Notes under the pieces: model-generated
Databases searched by the model: none
What the model saw: only the letters and a program-made list of their open reading frames with translations
What the model was told of the DNA's origin: nothing
Part shown: piece after piece, positions 7,585 to 15,549 of the stretch
Layout: the number at the start of each line of letters is the position of its first letter
Numbering within the stretch: the stretch's first letter is position 1
Program-made: the position numbers and the translations under genes
Assembly: GCA_018609935.1 (NCBI GenBank)
Contig: JAHENH010000040.1
Coordinates: 1-29,186 of the forward strand
Length of the DNA: 29,186 nucleotides
Source of the DNA: Halobacteriales archaeon
GTDB lineage: Archaea; Halobacteriota; Halobacteria; Halorutilales; JAHENH01
Direction of reading: 5' to 3'

Positions 7585-8046
7585 TTAAAGAAGATTCCCA
7601 TCTCTATCAATTTCTCCTTTTGCTATTCTTGTAGAAGAAATAGGTTTCCCGTCCTCTGCAAGAACAAACGGAACAACAACAAGTATAAGAGGTTCAAGGT
7701 TTTTTTCCCTTCGAATTTCATTTATTTTTTTACCACCTTTTTCTGTTTCAGGAGAAACAACTAAGACATCAAACGGTTCTTCACTAGCAATTTGATAGGG
7801 TCCATCCAGCTTTTTAACCCTAAAATCCCTATCCCATTCATTTAATTTCTTCAACTCATTAACTAGATTTTCTTTCCTTTTATCATAGTTTCTAAATTCT
7901 CTTGGAATATCTCTAGTCCTAGAAGCAAGTTCATCACTAGTTAATCCAACTACTATATCAGTACATCCCAACCTCAAAGTATTTTTCAATAATAACTTAT
8001 GACCTTCATGTATAGGATCGAAAGTACCTCCAACAGCTACTCTCAC
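7585..8046 (-). CDS. coaD: Phosphopantetheine adenylyltransferase, archaeal type
   Basis: A 153-residue nucleotidyltransferase that joins 4'-phosphopantetheine and ATP to make dephospho-CoA, the penultimate step of coenzyme A synthesis. The N terminus has VGGTFDPIHEGHKLLL, with the T/HxGH nucleotide-binding motif at residues 7-16. The second family motif appears as PISSTRI near residue 139. Length and the archaeal (COG1019-like) sequence pattern fit, including a DVLVVSPETEKGG segment. The start is GTG at 8046, and the family N terminus begins exactly there. A small ORF ends 5 bases upstream and an Lrp-like gene starts 30 bases downstream, all on the minus strand, so it probably sits in the middle of a short operon. 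Confidence 0.92.
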   Translation of the reverse strand: MRVAVGGTFDPIHEGHKLLLKNTLRLGCTDIVVGLTSDELASRTRDIPREFRNYDKRKENLVNELKKLNEWDRDFRVKKLDGPYQIASEEPFDVLVVSPETEKGGKKINEIRREKNLEPLILVVVPFVLAEDGKPISSTRIAKGEIDRDGNLL

Positions 8047-8051
8047 AGTTT

Positions 8052-8258
8052 CTAACCCCTTAACCCGATATATAAGTTAAGGATTAATATTTGATTTATT
8101 TTTTTATCTAAGTTCTCTACCAAGCTATCTACTAATTTTATTGTAGAAATAGAACTATATATTTTGGAATTTTCTCTAATATCAATATTTAGTTCTATCA
8201 TCTTTTTTTCCACATCTCTTATTATACTATTATTAATATTTACTTTTTTCTTAGACAT
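8052..8258 (-). CDS. Hypothetical 68-residue protein upstream of coaD
   Basis: An ATG-started frame of 68 codons, Lys/Ile/Asn-rich and predicted mostly helical, with no motif I recognise. Support for a real gene is contextual: it ends 5 bases before the coaD start, and a good TATA-like AAATATAAAA (8281-8290, minus strand) lies 23-32 bases upstream of its ATG, the right place for a leaderless transcript. On the other hand, its composition is close to that of translated AT-rich spacer, so it could be a non-coding leader. Function is unknown. Confidence 0.4.
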   Translation of the reverse strand: MSKKKVNINNSIIRDVEKKMIELNIDIRENSKIYSSISTIKLVDSLVENLDKKINQILILNLYIGLRG

Positions 8259-8602
8259 CTTCGGATATGCTATTTATTCCTTTTATATTTTTTAATCTAT
8301 TTCGGTTGAAATCCTAATTAAGCTATCAATTGCTAAGATAAATATCTGCTGAAAACAAAGGCTATTCTATTATAACACAGGACAACTCCTTCCTTTTTTA
8401 GTACAACCATTTATAGACCTAGATACACAAAAAATCCACTATAACATTTTAATATTATAAATTATATAAATTATTGGATATCTTACAGCTTAAGACATTA
8501 TTAATTAGATTAATATGGAATATTTAGTTAAGATAACGTATTGTTGTCCTAATATAAATTTAAAAGATTGATTGATCTAAGAGATCTAAGTTTATAGATA
8601 TT
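8259..8602. other. Intergenic spacer between coaD operon and gshA
   Basis: This 344-base stretch carries the TATA element just described at its left end and the region downstream of gshA at its right. The rest is very AT-rich; I find no coding frame, RNA gene or strong inverted repeat. Confidence 0.4.
8281..8291 (-). promoter_or_regulatory. TATA element of the coaD operon
   Basis: On the minus strand AAATATAAAA is centred about 28 bases before the ATG at 8258. This spacing is standard for archaeal TATA boxes of leaderless messages. It would drive the small ORF, coaD and perhaps the Lrp/aminotransferase pair. Confidence 0.5.
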
Positions 8603-9655
8603 TTAGATACGAAGTAACCTAAGAACTTCTTTGAACCCTGATTTATTATAAATATTAATTTGTTTCTCTGCTCCTGTATCGTTAAAAAGTGTCGAGATAT
8701 ACTCATCTATATCTAACGTATCTAATAAATTATCTAACATATTTTTTACGTCTATAGTACCTGAATCAGGTTTTAGAAAAGTAGTTTCTTTTCCATAACG
8801 TATAGCCCTCCATTTGTTTTGGTCGATTATCTCTCTTCTGATGTCTGTTTTTTTATTTCCTTTTTCATATAGTTTAGAAAGCCTCAAAACTAGTGAATAT
8901 ACTAAAGCTATAAATTCAAATGACTTCTCATAGTTTGTCTGAGAATCAGGTATTCTAACTTCTACTGTACCATATTCTGAATGTGGTCTAACATCCCACC
9001 AAAGCTCACCTCTGTCTTTTATAAAACCTTCCTTAACCATTCTAGACTCTAAAGATTTAAACTTCCTCCATGAACTAAATTCGGATGGAATACCAGTATT
9101 AGGGAGATTTTCAAAAATAACACCTCTAGTACTCATAAGTCCAGTTTTCCTACCACACCAGAAAGGGGAATTAGCACCTAAAGACAACAGCAAAGGCAGA
9201 TACATACGAATTTCATCCGATATCCAAACCGCTTTATCGGGATCATCAACCCCTATATGTATATGAAGACCTGCAGTAATATTCCGATTTTGTGGATATT
9301 GTAATCTGTTAAGTTGTTCTCTATATCTCTTTTTTTCTATATGGCTTTCTTGATGCCATCTAGCAGTAGGATGGAGGCCAGCAGCCAAAATTTCATATCC
9401 ATAGGAATGAGCGTATTCTTTTAATGCTCTACGTTTAGCTATTATCTCATCCTTAACTTCAGAAAGACTCCAAGCTGTATCTATATTGGTTTCAATAACA
9501 AATTTAAAAAGCTCAGTATCAATATTATCTTTTAGTTCATCTGGTGGGTTAGAAAGTAATAAATCCGATGCTGGTGCAGGTTCAAGTGTTTCAAAATCAA
9601 CTGCGAAAAATTCCTCCTCAACGCCGATAGTTCCGAGGTTATTGAAAGCATCCAT
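8603..9655 (-). CDS. gshA: Glutamate-cysteine ligase (GCS2 type)
   Basis: A 350-residue member of the GCS2 family, which uses ATP to join glutamate and cysteine. In Haloarchaea this GshA makes gamma-glutamylcysteine, their main low-molecular-weight thiol, without a glutathione synthetase. Diagnostic segments are the N-terminal TIGVEEEFFAVD (metal-binding acidic cluster), TAGLHIHIGVDDPD near residues 130-143, the GRKTGLMSTRGVIFENLP stretch, and DVRPHSEYGTVEVRIPDSQ in the C-terminal half. The ATG at 9655 is preferred over a TTG six codons earlier because haloarchaeal relatives start there and a GAGGTTG sits about 7 bases upstream. It is a single gene between coaD and the suf cluster; the suf neighbours also depend on cysteine. 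Confidence 0.9.
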   Translation of the reverse strand: MDAFNNLGTIGVEEEFFAVDFETLEPAPASDLLLSNPPDELKDNIDTELFKFVIETNIDTAWSLSEVKDEIIAKRRALKEYAHSYGYEILAAGLHPTARWHQESHIEKKRYREQLNRLQYPQNRNITAGLHIHIGVDDPDKAVWISDEIRMYLPLLLSLGANSPFWCGRKTGLMSTRGVIFENLPNTGIPSEFSSWRKFKSLESRMVKEGFIKDRGELWWDVRPHSEYGTVEVRIPDSQTNYEKSFEFIALVYSLVLRLSKLYEKGNKKTDIRREIIDQNKWRAIRYGKETTFLKPDSGTIDVKNMLDNLLDTLDIDEYISTLFNDTGAEKQINIYNKSGFKEVLRLLRI

Positions 9656-9984
9656 TTTAAACAACCTCAACAAAACTATACAATAATATACTATACATAA
9701 ATATCTTCTAAATTATTTTATATACCTAATAGAATATATAGAAATAAAAATAATTATTTATACTAACTCTTATTTATTGTTGAAATATCTTTCAAATATC
9801 CAAAGCTAGGTCTGAGATATAACTAAAACCGGCTACAGCCATAACAAAATATATCTGTGTCGGTAAATGGTCAACACTACCAAATAAAAACAAATATTAA
9901 GAAAAATTTAGACGATATGATTATAGATCAAGAAGACAATATAAATATCTGTAAAATCAGGTTAGTATTAAATTATTCTTTGTT
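9656..9984. other. gshA upstream region and spacer after sufC
   Basis: These 329 bases hold the gshA control region: GAGGTTG at about 9663-9669 as a likely ribosome-binding site and a TATGTATAG motif at about 9690-9698, both read on the minus strand. The remainder, next to the sufC stop, is AT-rich with no coding frame or RNA that I can recognise. Confidence 0.4.
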
Positions 9985-10728
9985 TTAGGCAGTTTGTCTA
10001 ATCCAGTCGTATCCTTCATTTTCTAGTCTTTCTACAATGTCTGGACCTCCACGTTTCGCAACTTTTCCGTCTACCATTACAACAACTCTATCATAATCTA
10101 CATAATCTAATATACGTCTATAATGAGTTATTAATAAAATACCTCTTTCAGGACCTGACAGATCCTGAATTCCATTAGCCACTATTCTTACTGCATCTAT
10201 ATCTAGTCCAGAATCCACTTCATCGATTAAAGCTATTTCTGGTTCAATTACTGCCATCTGTAGTACCTCCATTCTCTTTTTCTCACCTCCAGAAAATCCT
10301 TCATTTACATATCTATCAGCAAAGTCCGGATCTATACCAAGTTTTTCCATCTTTTCTTCAAGATCCTGTCTAAACTCCACTGGGTCTATTTCCTCTCCAG
10401 TTCTGCCTTCTATTGCGGCCTTTAGTAGATCATTTACTGTTACACCTGTTATTTCATTAGGATACTGAAAAGCCATAAAAAGACCCAAATGCGCTCTTTC
10501 TTCGGGATCTAGTCCTAATATGTTTTCTCCTTTATAATATGCTTCACCTTCTTCCACTTCATAGTCAGGATGTCCCATTAATACTTTAGCTAGAGTCGAT
10601 TTTCCACTTCCATTTGGACCCATCATCGCTACTACTTCATCTTTTTTAACTTGAAAATCGACTCCCCTAAGGATTTTTTCCCCTTCAGCTTTTACATGTA
10701 AATTTTTAACATCAAGTGTGTCTGTCAT
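9985..10728 (-). CDS. sufC: Fe-S assembly ATPase SufC
   Basis: A 247-residue ABC-type ATPase of the SUF Fe-S scaffold complex (SufBC2D). Walker A is GPNGSGKST at 37-45, the ABC signature FSGGEKKR is at 145-152, and Walker B IALIDEVDSGLD starts at 165. The MAFQYPNEITGVTV segment (about 85-98) is the Q-loop region specific to SufC, and TRYRR-like LLITHYRRILDYV near 206 is the switch histidine region. SufC drives the SufB-SufD conformational change that exposes the cluster assembly site. It is the last gene of the suf group, separated from sufU by 174 bases with its own TATA-like TTTAAGC about 29 bases before the ATG. In most archaea sufC precedes sufB. Confidence 0.97.
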   Translation of the reverse strand: MTDTLDVKNLHVKAEGEKILRGVDFQVKKDEVVAMMGPNGSGKSTLAKVLMGHPDYEVEEGEAYYKGENILGLDPEERAHLGLFMAFQYPNEITGVTVNDLLKAAIEGRTGEEIDPVEFRQDLEEKMEKLGIDPDFADRYVNEGFSGGEKKRMEVLQMAVIEPEIALIDEVDSGLDIDAVRIVANGIQDLSGPERGILLITHYRRILDYVDYDRVVVMVDGKVAKRGGPDIVERLENEGYDWIRQTA

Positions 10729-10902
10729 ATATTTGTTAAAAAGTTATGAAGAAGCTTAAACGTAGTCATATATTAGTTAACCACCACAGCCACTACTTAG
10801 TTAATTTTACTATTAGTTACGGATCAATTTCTACTTCCGAAGTCATCTATTTAAACTTTCTTTATATTTTTTAAGTATGAAGTCTTACTTCAGAATAAGA
10901 GA
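10729..10902 (-). promoter_or_regulatory. sufC promoter region with TTAGTTA repeats
   Basis: The spacer between sufU and sufC contains a minus-strand TATA-like motif (about 10754-10760) suitably placed for the ATG at 10728. Further up, TTAGTTAA occurs at 10773-10780 and 10797-10804 and TTAGTTAC at 10813-10820 (plus-strand reading). These could be operator repeats, though short AT-rich words recur by chance in this genome. Confidence 0.4.
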
Positions 10903-11283
10903 TTATTCTTCCTTCTCTTGAAATTTAACTATGCCTCCTTCTAATACTTTTAATCCTAATACAGCGCATTTAATCCTCATTGGACTTAACTCAACACCAA
11001 TCATATCTTTTATATCTTCTGTCTCAATTTCTCTAATTTCAGTAATATCTTTATCTTTGACTTTTTCAGTGAGTATAGAAGCACTTGCTTGGCTTATTGC
11101 ACATCCATCTCCTTTAAATTTTATATCATTTATTTTTTTCCCGTCTAGTGCTGCAAACACTTTTATCTCGTCACCACATGATGGGTTTGCATCCTCAAAA
11201 ACTATGTCTGGGTCATCTATTTCTCCATAATTCCTAGGGTTCCTATAGTGATCTAATATTCTTTTTCTATATGTGTTGCTCAT
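10903..11283 (-). CDS. sufU: SufU/IscU-type Fe-S scaffold or sulfur acceptor
   Basis: A 126-residue U-type protein with the three conserved cysteines: Cys36 in NPSCGDEI (followed by Asp38), Cys61 in GDGCAISQASASI and Cys106 in RIKCAVLG. The N terminus YRKRILDHYRNPRNYG is also canonical. SufU-type proteins accept persulfide sulfur from SufS, often with zinc at these residues, and pass it to SufB; IscU-type proteins instead build clusters. The position directly after sufS, with a 3-base gap, favours the SufS partner role. The protein ends in an acidic tail. Confidence 0.93.
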   Translation of the reverse strand: MSNTYRKRILDHYRNPRNYGEIDDPDIVFEDANPSCGDEIKVFAALDGKKINDIKFKGDGCAISQASASILTEKVKDKDITEIREIETEDIKDMIGVELSPMRIKCAVLGLKVLEGGIVKFQEKEE

Positions 11284-11286
11284 ATT

Positions 11287-12522
11287 TTAATCGAATATAT
11301 CTTTAACTTTTCTTATGCCTTCCAATAACTTATCTGCTTCTTCTTTAGTATTATAAAGGTAGAAAGAAGCTCTAGAAGTAGCTGGTATTTCAAGTTTGTT
11401 CATTAAAGGTTGTGCACAGTGATGGCCAGATCTAGTAGCTATTCCCTCACTATCTAGTATATCACTAGTATCATGTGGATGTGCGTCAGATACATTAAAG
11501 GAAACTACTCCACTCTCACGTTTATCGGGAGAGGGGCCATAAACAGTTACGTTTTCTTCTTTTTCAAGTAGTTTTGCAGTATATTTTCCGAGTTCTTTCT
11601 CATGTTTTTGTATTTTTTCCAGTCCAATTTCATCCAGAAAATCTATAGCTTCACCTAAACATATAGCTCCAGCAATATTAGGAGTGCCACCTTCAAACTT
11701 CCATGGTAGATCAGCCCAACTAGCATCATCATAGCTTACTTTCTTTATCATTTCTCCACCAAACCGGTAAGGATTCATTTCTTCCATAAGTTCTTTTTTA
11801 CCATATAGTACTCCAGTTCCAGTTGGTCCACACATTTTATGGCCTGAAAAAGCAAGAAAATCACAGTCTATTTCCTCAACGTCAACAGACATATGAGGTA
11901 CGCTCTGTGCTCCATCCACCAATACTTTAGCGTCTACTTCATGTGCTCTCTTAACTATGTTTTTAACTGGTGATTTAGTTCCAAAGACATTAGAAACATG
12001 TATAATAGAAGCTATTTTCGTGTCTTCATCTATTTTTTTATCTATGTCTTTATTATTAACTAAGCCATTATTTACTTCTATAAATCTAAGTTCAGCTCCT
12101 GTTTTTCTAACTATTTGTTGCCAAGGAACAAGTGAAGAATGGTGTTCCATCTCTGTTAAAACAATATTATCCTCTTTAGTTATGTTTTCAATACCCCAAC
12201 CAAATGCAACGGTATTAATTGCTTCAGTAGTGTTTGAAGTAAATGCTATTTCTTCTCTATCTTTTGCACCTATAAAATCTGCTACTTTGTCATGTGCTTC
12301 CTCATAAGCTATGCTTGCTTCTTGACTAAGTTTATGCATTCCTCTATGAACATTTGCATTATAGTTATTATAGAAATCTTCAATTGAATTAACCACTCTC
12401 TTAGGTTTTTGTGAGGTAGCAGCATTATCAAGGTATACAAGTTTTTTTCCATCCACCTCCCTTTTAAGTATAGGAAACTGTTTTCTTAATTCATCTGTGT
12501 CAAGAGGTTTTTGAATGCTCAT
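11287..12522 (-). CDS. sufS: Cysteine desulfurase SufS
   Basis: A 411-residue PLP enzyme that removes sulfur from cysteine, leaving alanine and an enzyme persulfide for Fe-S assembly. The N terminus has YLDNAATSQKP (30-40), the PLP lysine is Lys229 in FSGHKMCGPTG, the cofactor His/Asp lie in TEMEHHSS and VDGAQSVPH, and the sulfur-accepting Cys369 lies in RSGHHCAQPLM. These are features of the group II (SufS) desulfurases. sufU follows after 3 bases. Upstream, a 66-base gap to sufD contains CTTAAAGTCTTTAAG, an inverted repeat overlapping the expected TATA position, so sufS-sufU may have their own promoter. Confidence 0.97.
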   Translation of the reverse strand: MSIQKPLDTDELRKQFPILKREVDGKKLVYLDNAATSQKPKRVVNSIEDFYNNYNANVHRGMHKLSQEASIAYEEAHDKVADFIGAKDREEIAFTSNTTEAINTVAFGWGIENITKEDNIVLTEMEHHSSLVPWQQIVRKTGAELRFIEVNNGLVNNKDIDKKIDEDTKIASIIHVSNVFGTKSPVKNIVKRAHEVDAKVLVDGAQSVPHMSVDVEEIDCDFLAFSGHKMCGPTGTGVLYGKKELMEEMNPYRFGGEMIKKVSYDDASWADLPWKFEGGTPNIAGAICLGEAIDFLDEIGLEKIQKHEKELGKYTAKLLEKEENVTVYGPSPDKRESGVVSFNVSDAHPHDTSDILDSEGIATRSGHHCAQPLMNKLEIPATSRASFYLYNTKEEADKLLEGIRKVKDIFD

Positions 12523-12540
12523 GTTCTATAAAAGTTAGTT

Positions 12541-12555
12541 CTTAAAGTCTTTAAG
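12541..12555. promoter_or_regulatory. Inverted repeat upstream of sufS
   Basis: CTTAAAGTCTTTAAG has perfect 7-base arms around one base. It sits 19-33 bases before the sufS ATG, so it covers the place expected for a TATA box of a leaderless transcript. It may be a TATA element, a repressor site, or both. Confidence 0.4.
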
Positions 12556-12588
12556 GTTTCGGGACTGTATTCAAGGTTTTAGATAATT

Positions 12589-13725
12589 TTATGTCTTGTT
12601 TTTTATCTCTTCTCTAAACTCCTCTTCAAATCCATCAAAAGATAAAAGAGTAGGTTCAAAAAATCCTTCTACAATACGGCGTCTAGCTTCTTCTCTATCT
12701 ATACCTCTGCTCCCCATATAGAAAAGATCTTCCTCATCAACTTGTCCAACTGTAGCAGCATGTGAACATTTAACATCATGGTTATCGATTTCGAGTCTTG
12801 GTGAAGCATCTGCTTCTGACTCTTCACTAATAAGTAAAACGTTTTCTGTCTGATAGGCATCCACTCTAGGAGCATCTTCATCAACTTCTATAGTTCCTTC
12901 ATATGCTGCTACTGCTCTATCATCTAAAACACCTCTAGAAAACATATCACATACACTATCAGGAGCTTCGTGTCTCGTCCTAGTTTCTAAATCAAAATGT
13001 TGGTTATCTAGACCGAAAAATACTCCATAATTTTTAGTTTCAGCTCCTTGACCTTCAATTCTAGTTTCTATAGTAGACTTAGTGATACCAGTTCCAAAAC
13101 AACCATCAAGCCAATTAACACTAGCATCTCTTTTAGCAACTCCACGTTTTAATGCAAACTGTCTGGAATCCTCATCAAGGCTTTGAAGAGCGCCATAGTT
13201 TAGTTCAGCCCCATCTTCTGCAATAACTTCAACAATATTGTTCAAATATCCACTACCTTTAAATCTCTCAGAAACAGTTACATTAGAGTTCTGTTCAGCT
13301 ATAATTATAGTATGGCTAAACCGTTCACCATCTACATTTGAAGTGGTATCTATAGATACTTTCTCTCCTTTAGGAACTCTAATAAATACTAAATCAGTCA
13401 AAAAAGCCGAGTTTAGTGCTGTATAACTATTTTCATCCCAACTTATAACTCTACCAATATCTTCCTTTATCCTTCCATCATCTTCACTTCCGAGCTGAAC
13501 TATAGAAGCGTTTTTATCCTCAGATACATTTCGTTTATCTCTATCAAAGTCCTCTAAATCAGGGCTAAGTTTAGATATATCAGTCCATACATTTCCAGGA
13601 GTGCTTATAGACTTAGGATCAGGTAGATTTTTATAGGACGAAAAAGCTCTAGATCTACGGTCTGTTAGCCAATCAGGTTCATCTTTCGAGAGCTCTTCAA
13701 TAGTTTTTTGTGTGTTCTTGCTCAT
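12589..13725 (-). CDS. sufD: Fe-S assembly protein SufD
   Basis: A 378-residue beta-helix protein of the SufB/SufD family, partner of SufB and SufC in the SUF scaffold. The N-terminal part has the RRSRAFSSYKNLP motif (about 23-35) shared with SufB. The long middle is the beta-helix core. The C-terminal helical domain binds SufC and includes VKCSHAATVGQVDEEDLFYMGSRG (318-341), with the conserved CSH (320-322) whose His is a proposed cluster ligand in SufD. Length fits SufD rather than SufB. The ATG at 13725 is followed by a typical short charged N terminus. It lies 218 bases downstream of sufB, an unusually wide gap, and 66 bases upstream of sufS. Confidence 0.93.
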   Translation of the reverse strand: MSKNTQKTIEELSKDEPDWLTDRRSRAFSSYKNLPDPKSISTPGNVWTDISKLSPDLEDFDRDKRNVSEDKNASIVQLGSEDDGRIKEDIGRVISWDENSYTALNSAFLTDLVFIRVPKGEKVSIDTTSNVDGERFSHTIIIAEQNSNVTVSERFKGSGYLNNIVEVIAEDGAELNYGALQSLDEDSRQFALKRGVAKRDASVNWLDGCFGTGITKSTIETRIEGQGAETKNYGVFFGLDNQHFDLETRTRHEAPDSVCDMFSRGVLDDRAVAAYEGTIEVDEDAPRVDAYQTENVLLISEESEADASPRLEIDNHDVKCSHAATVGQVDEEDLFYMGSRGIDREEARRRIVEGFFEPTLLSFDGFEEEFREEIKNKT

Positions 13726-13943
13726 ACTTACGGAATAGAGGAACGCCTAAACAGTAAAGTCTTCGTTCCTTACTGACTCCCTTTATTTACAGCTAAAAAT
13801 ATAAAAATATAATTCAAAATATATAAGATTGGAGAGAAATAGTATAAAATAATTTTTACTAAATAATAATTTTAATATATTACCTCAAAATAAAAAATAG
13901 ATCTAAAAATTACGGATAGTGGTTAAATTTAGAAATTCCTAGT
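13726..13943. other. Spacer between sufB and sufD
   Basis: A 218-base AT-rich spacer inside the suf group. No coding frame is seen. It is long enough to hold a terminator for sufB and a separate sufD promoter, but I see no convincing single TATA element near the sufD start. Confidence 0.35.
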
Positions 13944-15368
13944 TTATCCTAGGGATCCTTCCATCTCCAGTTCTACTAATCTATTAAGTTCTACTGCATA
14001 TTCTAACGGAAGTTCCTCGACTATAGGTTCTATAAAACCACTAACTATCATTTGTTTCGCTTCATCCTCATCTATACCTCTAGATTGGAGGTAGAATACT
14101 TCTTCATCACCAATACTTCCAACACTAGCTTCATGTGCTACATCTACCTTACTTTCATTTACTTCTTCGAAAGGCATTGTATCACTTATTGAATCAGAGT
14201 CAAGCATTAAAGCATCACAATCTACACTTGATTTAACTCCCTCAGCACCAGGAGATACTCTAACTAATCCTCTATAGTTGGTTCTACCTCCATCCATAGA
14301 TACAGACTTAGATTCTATTGTAGAGCTTGTATTTGGTGCTATATGACTTACTTTTGCTCCAGTGTCAATATCTTGTCCTTCACCTGCAAAACCAATAGTT
14401 ATATGTCTATCTGAGGAGCCTTCACCTTTTAATATTGTCATAGGATAAAGCATTGTTTTTTTAGATCCCATTGATCCTGAAACCCAGTCCATTCTACCAT
14501 TTCTTTCTACAATAGCTCTTTTAGTATTTAAGTTAAATGTATTTTTAGACCAGTTTTGAACTGTTGAATATTGTACGTGAGCGTCTTCACCTACAAATAC
14601 TTCAACACATCCAGCATGAAGATTGTGTTTTGTATACTGGGGTGCACTACAGCCTTCTATATAGTGGACATCTGAGTTATCTTCAGCTATAATTAAAGTA
14701 TGTTCAAATTGCCCCATACTTTTACTGTTCATTCTAAAATAAGCCTGAATAGGCATTCCTACATCAACTCCCTCAGGAACATATACAAATGAACCTCCAC
14801 TATGTACTGCACCATGTAGAGCAGCAAATTTATTATCACTAGGAGGGACGCATTTAGTCATGAAGTATTCCTTTACTAATTCTTCATGTTCCTGTATAGC
14901 TGTATCAATATCAGTAAACACTACTCCTTGGTTTTCAAGTTCATCTTTCATGTTCTGATAATAAACCTCACTCTCATATTGGGCACCAACACCACCTAGA
15001 GCTTCTCTTTCAGCTTCAGGTATGCCTAACTTATCAAATGTGTCCTTAATATCTTCGGGCACATCCTCCCAATCATTTTTTCTTGTGTCTTCATCAGTTT
15101 TTAGATAATAAACAACTTCCTCAAGGTTAAGACCATGCAAGCTAGGACCCCAATCCGGCATAGGCATCTGCTTGAAGTTCTCAAATGACCTAAGTCTACG
15201 TTCCAACATCCATTCCGGTTCATTCTTTTCCTTTGATAGCTCCCTTATAATATCTTCAGAAAGACCTTCTTCAGTTTCAAATACAGCCCTTTTAGGCTTT
15301 CTATGGTCAAACCTTTCTTTTTGGGCTTGTTTCCATTCTTTTTCTTTTGTTTCTTTTTGAGTGCTCAT
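13944..15368 (-). CDS. sufB: Fe-S assembly scaffold SufB
   Basis: A 474-residue SufB, the scaffold on which Fe-S clusters are built in the SufBC2D complex. Visible landmarks are the RRLRSFENFKQMPMP motif (about 57-71), KCVPPSDNKFAALHGAVHSGGSFVYVPEG (172-200), the beta-helix core with EGCSAPQYTKHNLHAGCVE, and the C-terminal VDCDALML with Cys384, equivalent to the catalytic persulfide-accepting Cys of bacterial SufB. AHEASVGSIGDEEVFYLQSRG (411-431) is the SufC-binding end. Its length is typical for archaea. It is first in the suf group; upstream lies a tnpB relic. An AT-rich TTAATATGTTA about 28-38 bases before the ATG may be its TATA region. Confidence 0.96.
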   Translation of the reverse strand: MSTQKETKEKEWKQAQKERFDHRKPKRAVFETEEGLSEDIIRELSKEKNEPEWMLERRLRSFENFKQMPMPDWGPSLHGLNLEEVVYYLKTDEDTRKNDWEDVPEDIKDTFDKLGIPEAEREALGGVGAQYESEVYYQNMKDELENQGVVFTDIDTAIQEHEELVKEYFMTKCVPPSDNKFAALHGAVHSGGSFVYVPEGVDVGMPIQAYFRMNSKSMGQFEHTLIIAEDNSDVHYIEGCSAPQYTKHNLHAGCVEVFVGEDAHVQYSTVQNWSKNTFNLNTKRAIVERNGRMDWVSGSMGSKKTMLYPMTILKGEGSSDRHITIGFAGEGQDIDTGAKVSHIAPNTSSTIESKSVSMDGGRTNYRGLVRVSPGAEGVKSSVDCDALMLDSDSISDTMPFEEVNESKVDVAHEASVGSIGDEEVFYLQSRGIDEDEAKQMIVSGFIEPIVEELPLEYAVELNRLVELEMEGSLG

Positions 15369-15487
15369 GTTTACAATGAAAGAAAGAAGTGTAACATATT
15401 AATGTTTATGCCTTTTAAAAAATCATTATATATAACTAACTAAGGGCTTAAACTTTTATCTAATTTTTAACTAAAAAACCATTATAG
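15369..15487 (-). promoter_or_regulatory. sufB upstream region
   Basis: The 119 bases between the sufB ATG and the transposon remnant hold the likely promoter (minus strand ACATTAATATGTTAC near 15393-15407, itself nearly palindromic). Plus-strand TAACTAACTAAG at 15432-15443 and TTAACTAA at 15467-15474 resemble the repeats in front of sufC. Confidence 0.35.
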
Positions 15488-15549
15488 GTGTGAACTACTC
15501 ATGTACCGTTGCTACGCTGACAGTTCAGACTGTAAGAGAGACTTCCTGT
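15488..15549 (-). mobile_element. Right end of a decayed IS1341-type element
   Basis: Read on the minus strand this ends in GAGTAGTTCACACC and is preceded by AACAGGAAGTCTCTC. Haloarchaeal IS200/IS605-family right ends typically read GGAAGCC-stem-GGGGTAGTTCAC, so the frame of the end is recognisable. The outer stem is eroded; a small internal hairpin CAGT-CTGA-ACTG remains (minus strand). In live elements this region gives the guide (omega) RNA used by TnpB. Here it follows directly on the tnpB relic, so it marks the former element boundary at about 15488-15494. Confidence 0.6.

Noticed and set aside
7546..7764. Plus-strand frame opposite coaD
   Set aside because: It is antisense to conserved CoaD sequence and is composed of shadow-like Asn/Phe/Lys runs.
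9700..9984. Possible tRNA or small RNA between gshA and sufC
   Set aside because: I looked for a TTCGAATC/TTCAAATC arm and cloverleaf stems and found none; the stretch is plain AT-rich spacer.
12699..12884. 61-codon minus-strand frame inside sufD
   Set aside because: It reads in a different frame of the conserved CSH region of SufD and has no independent support.
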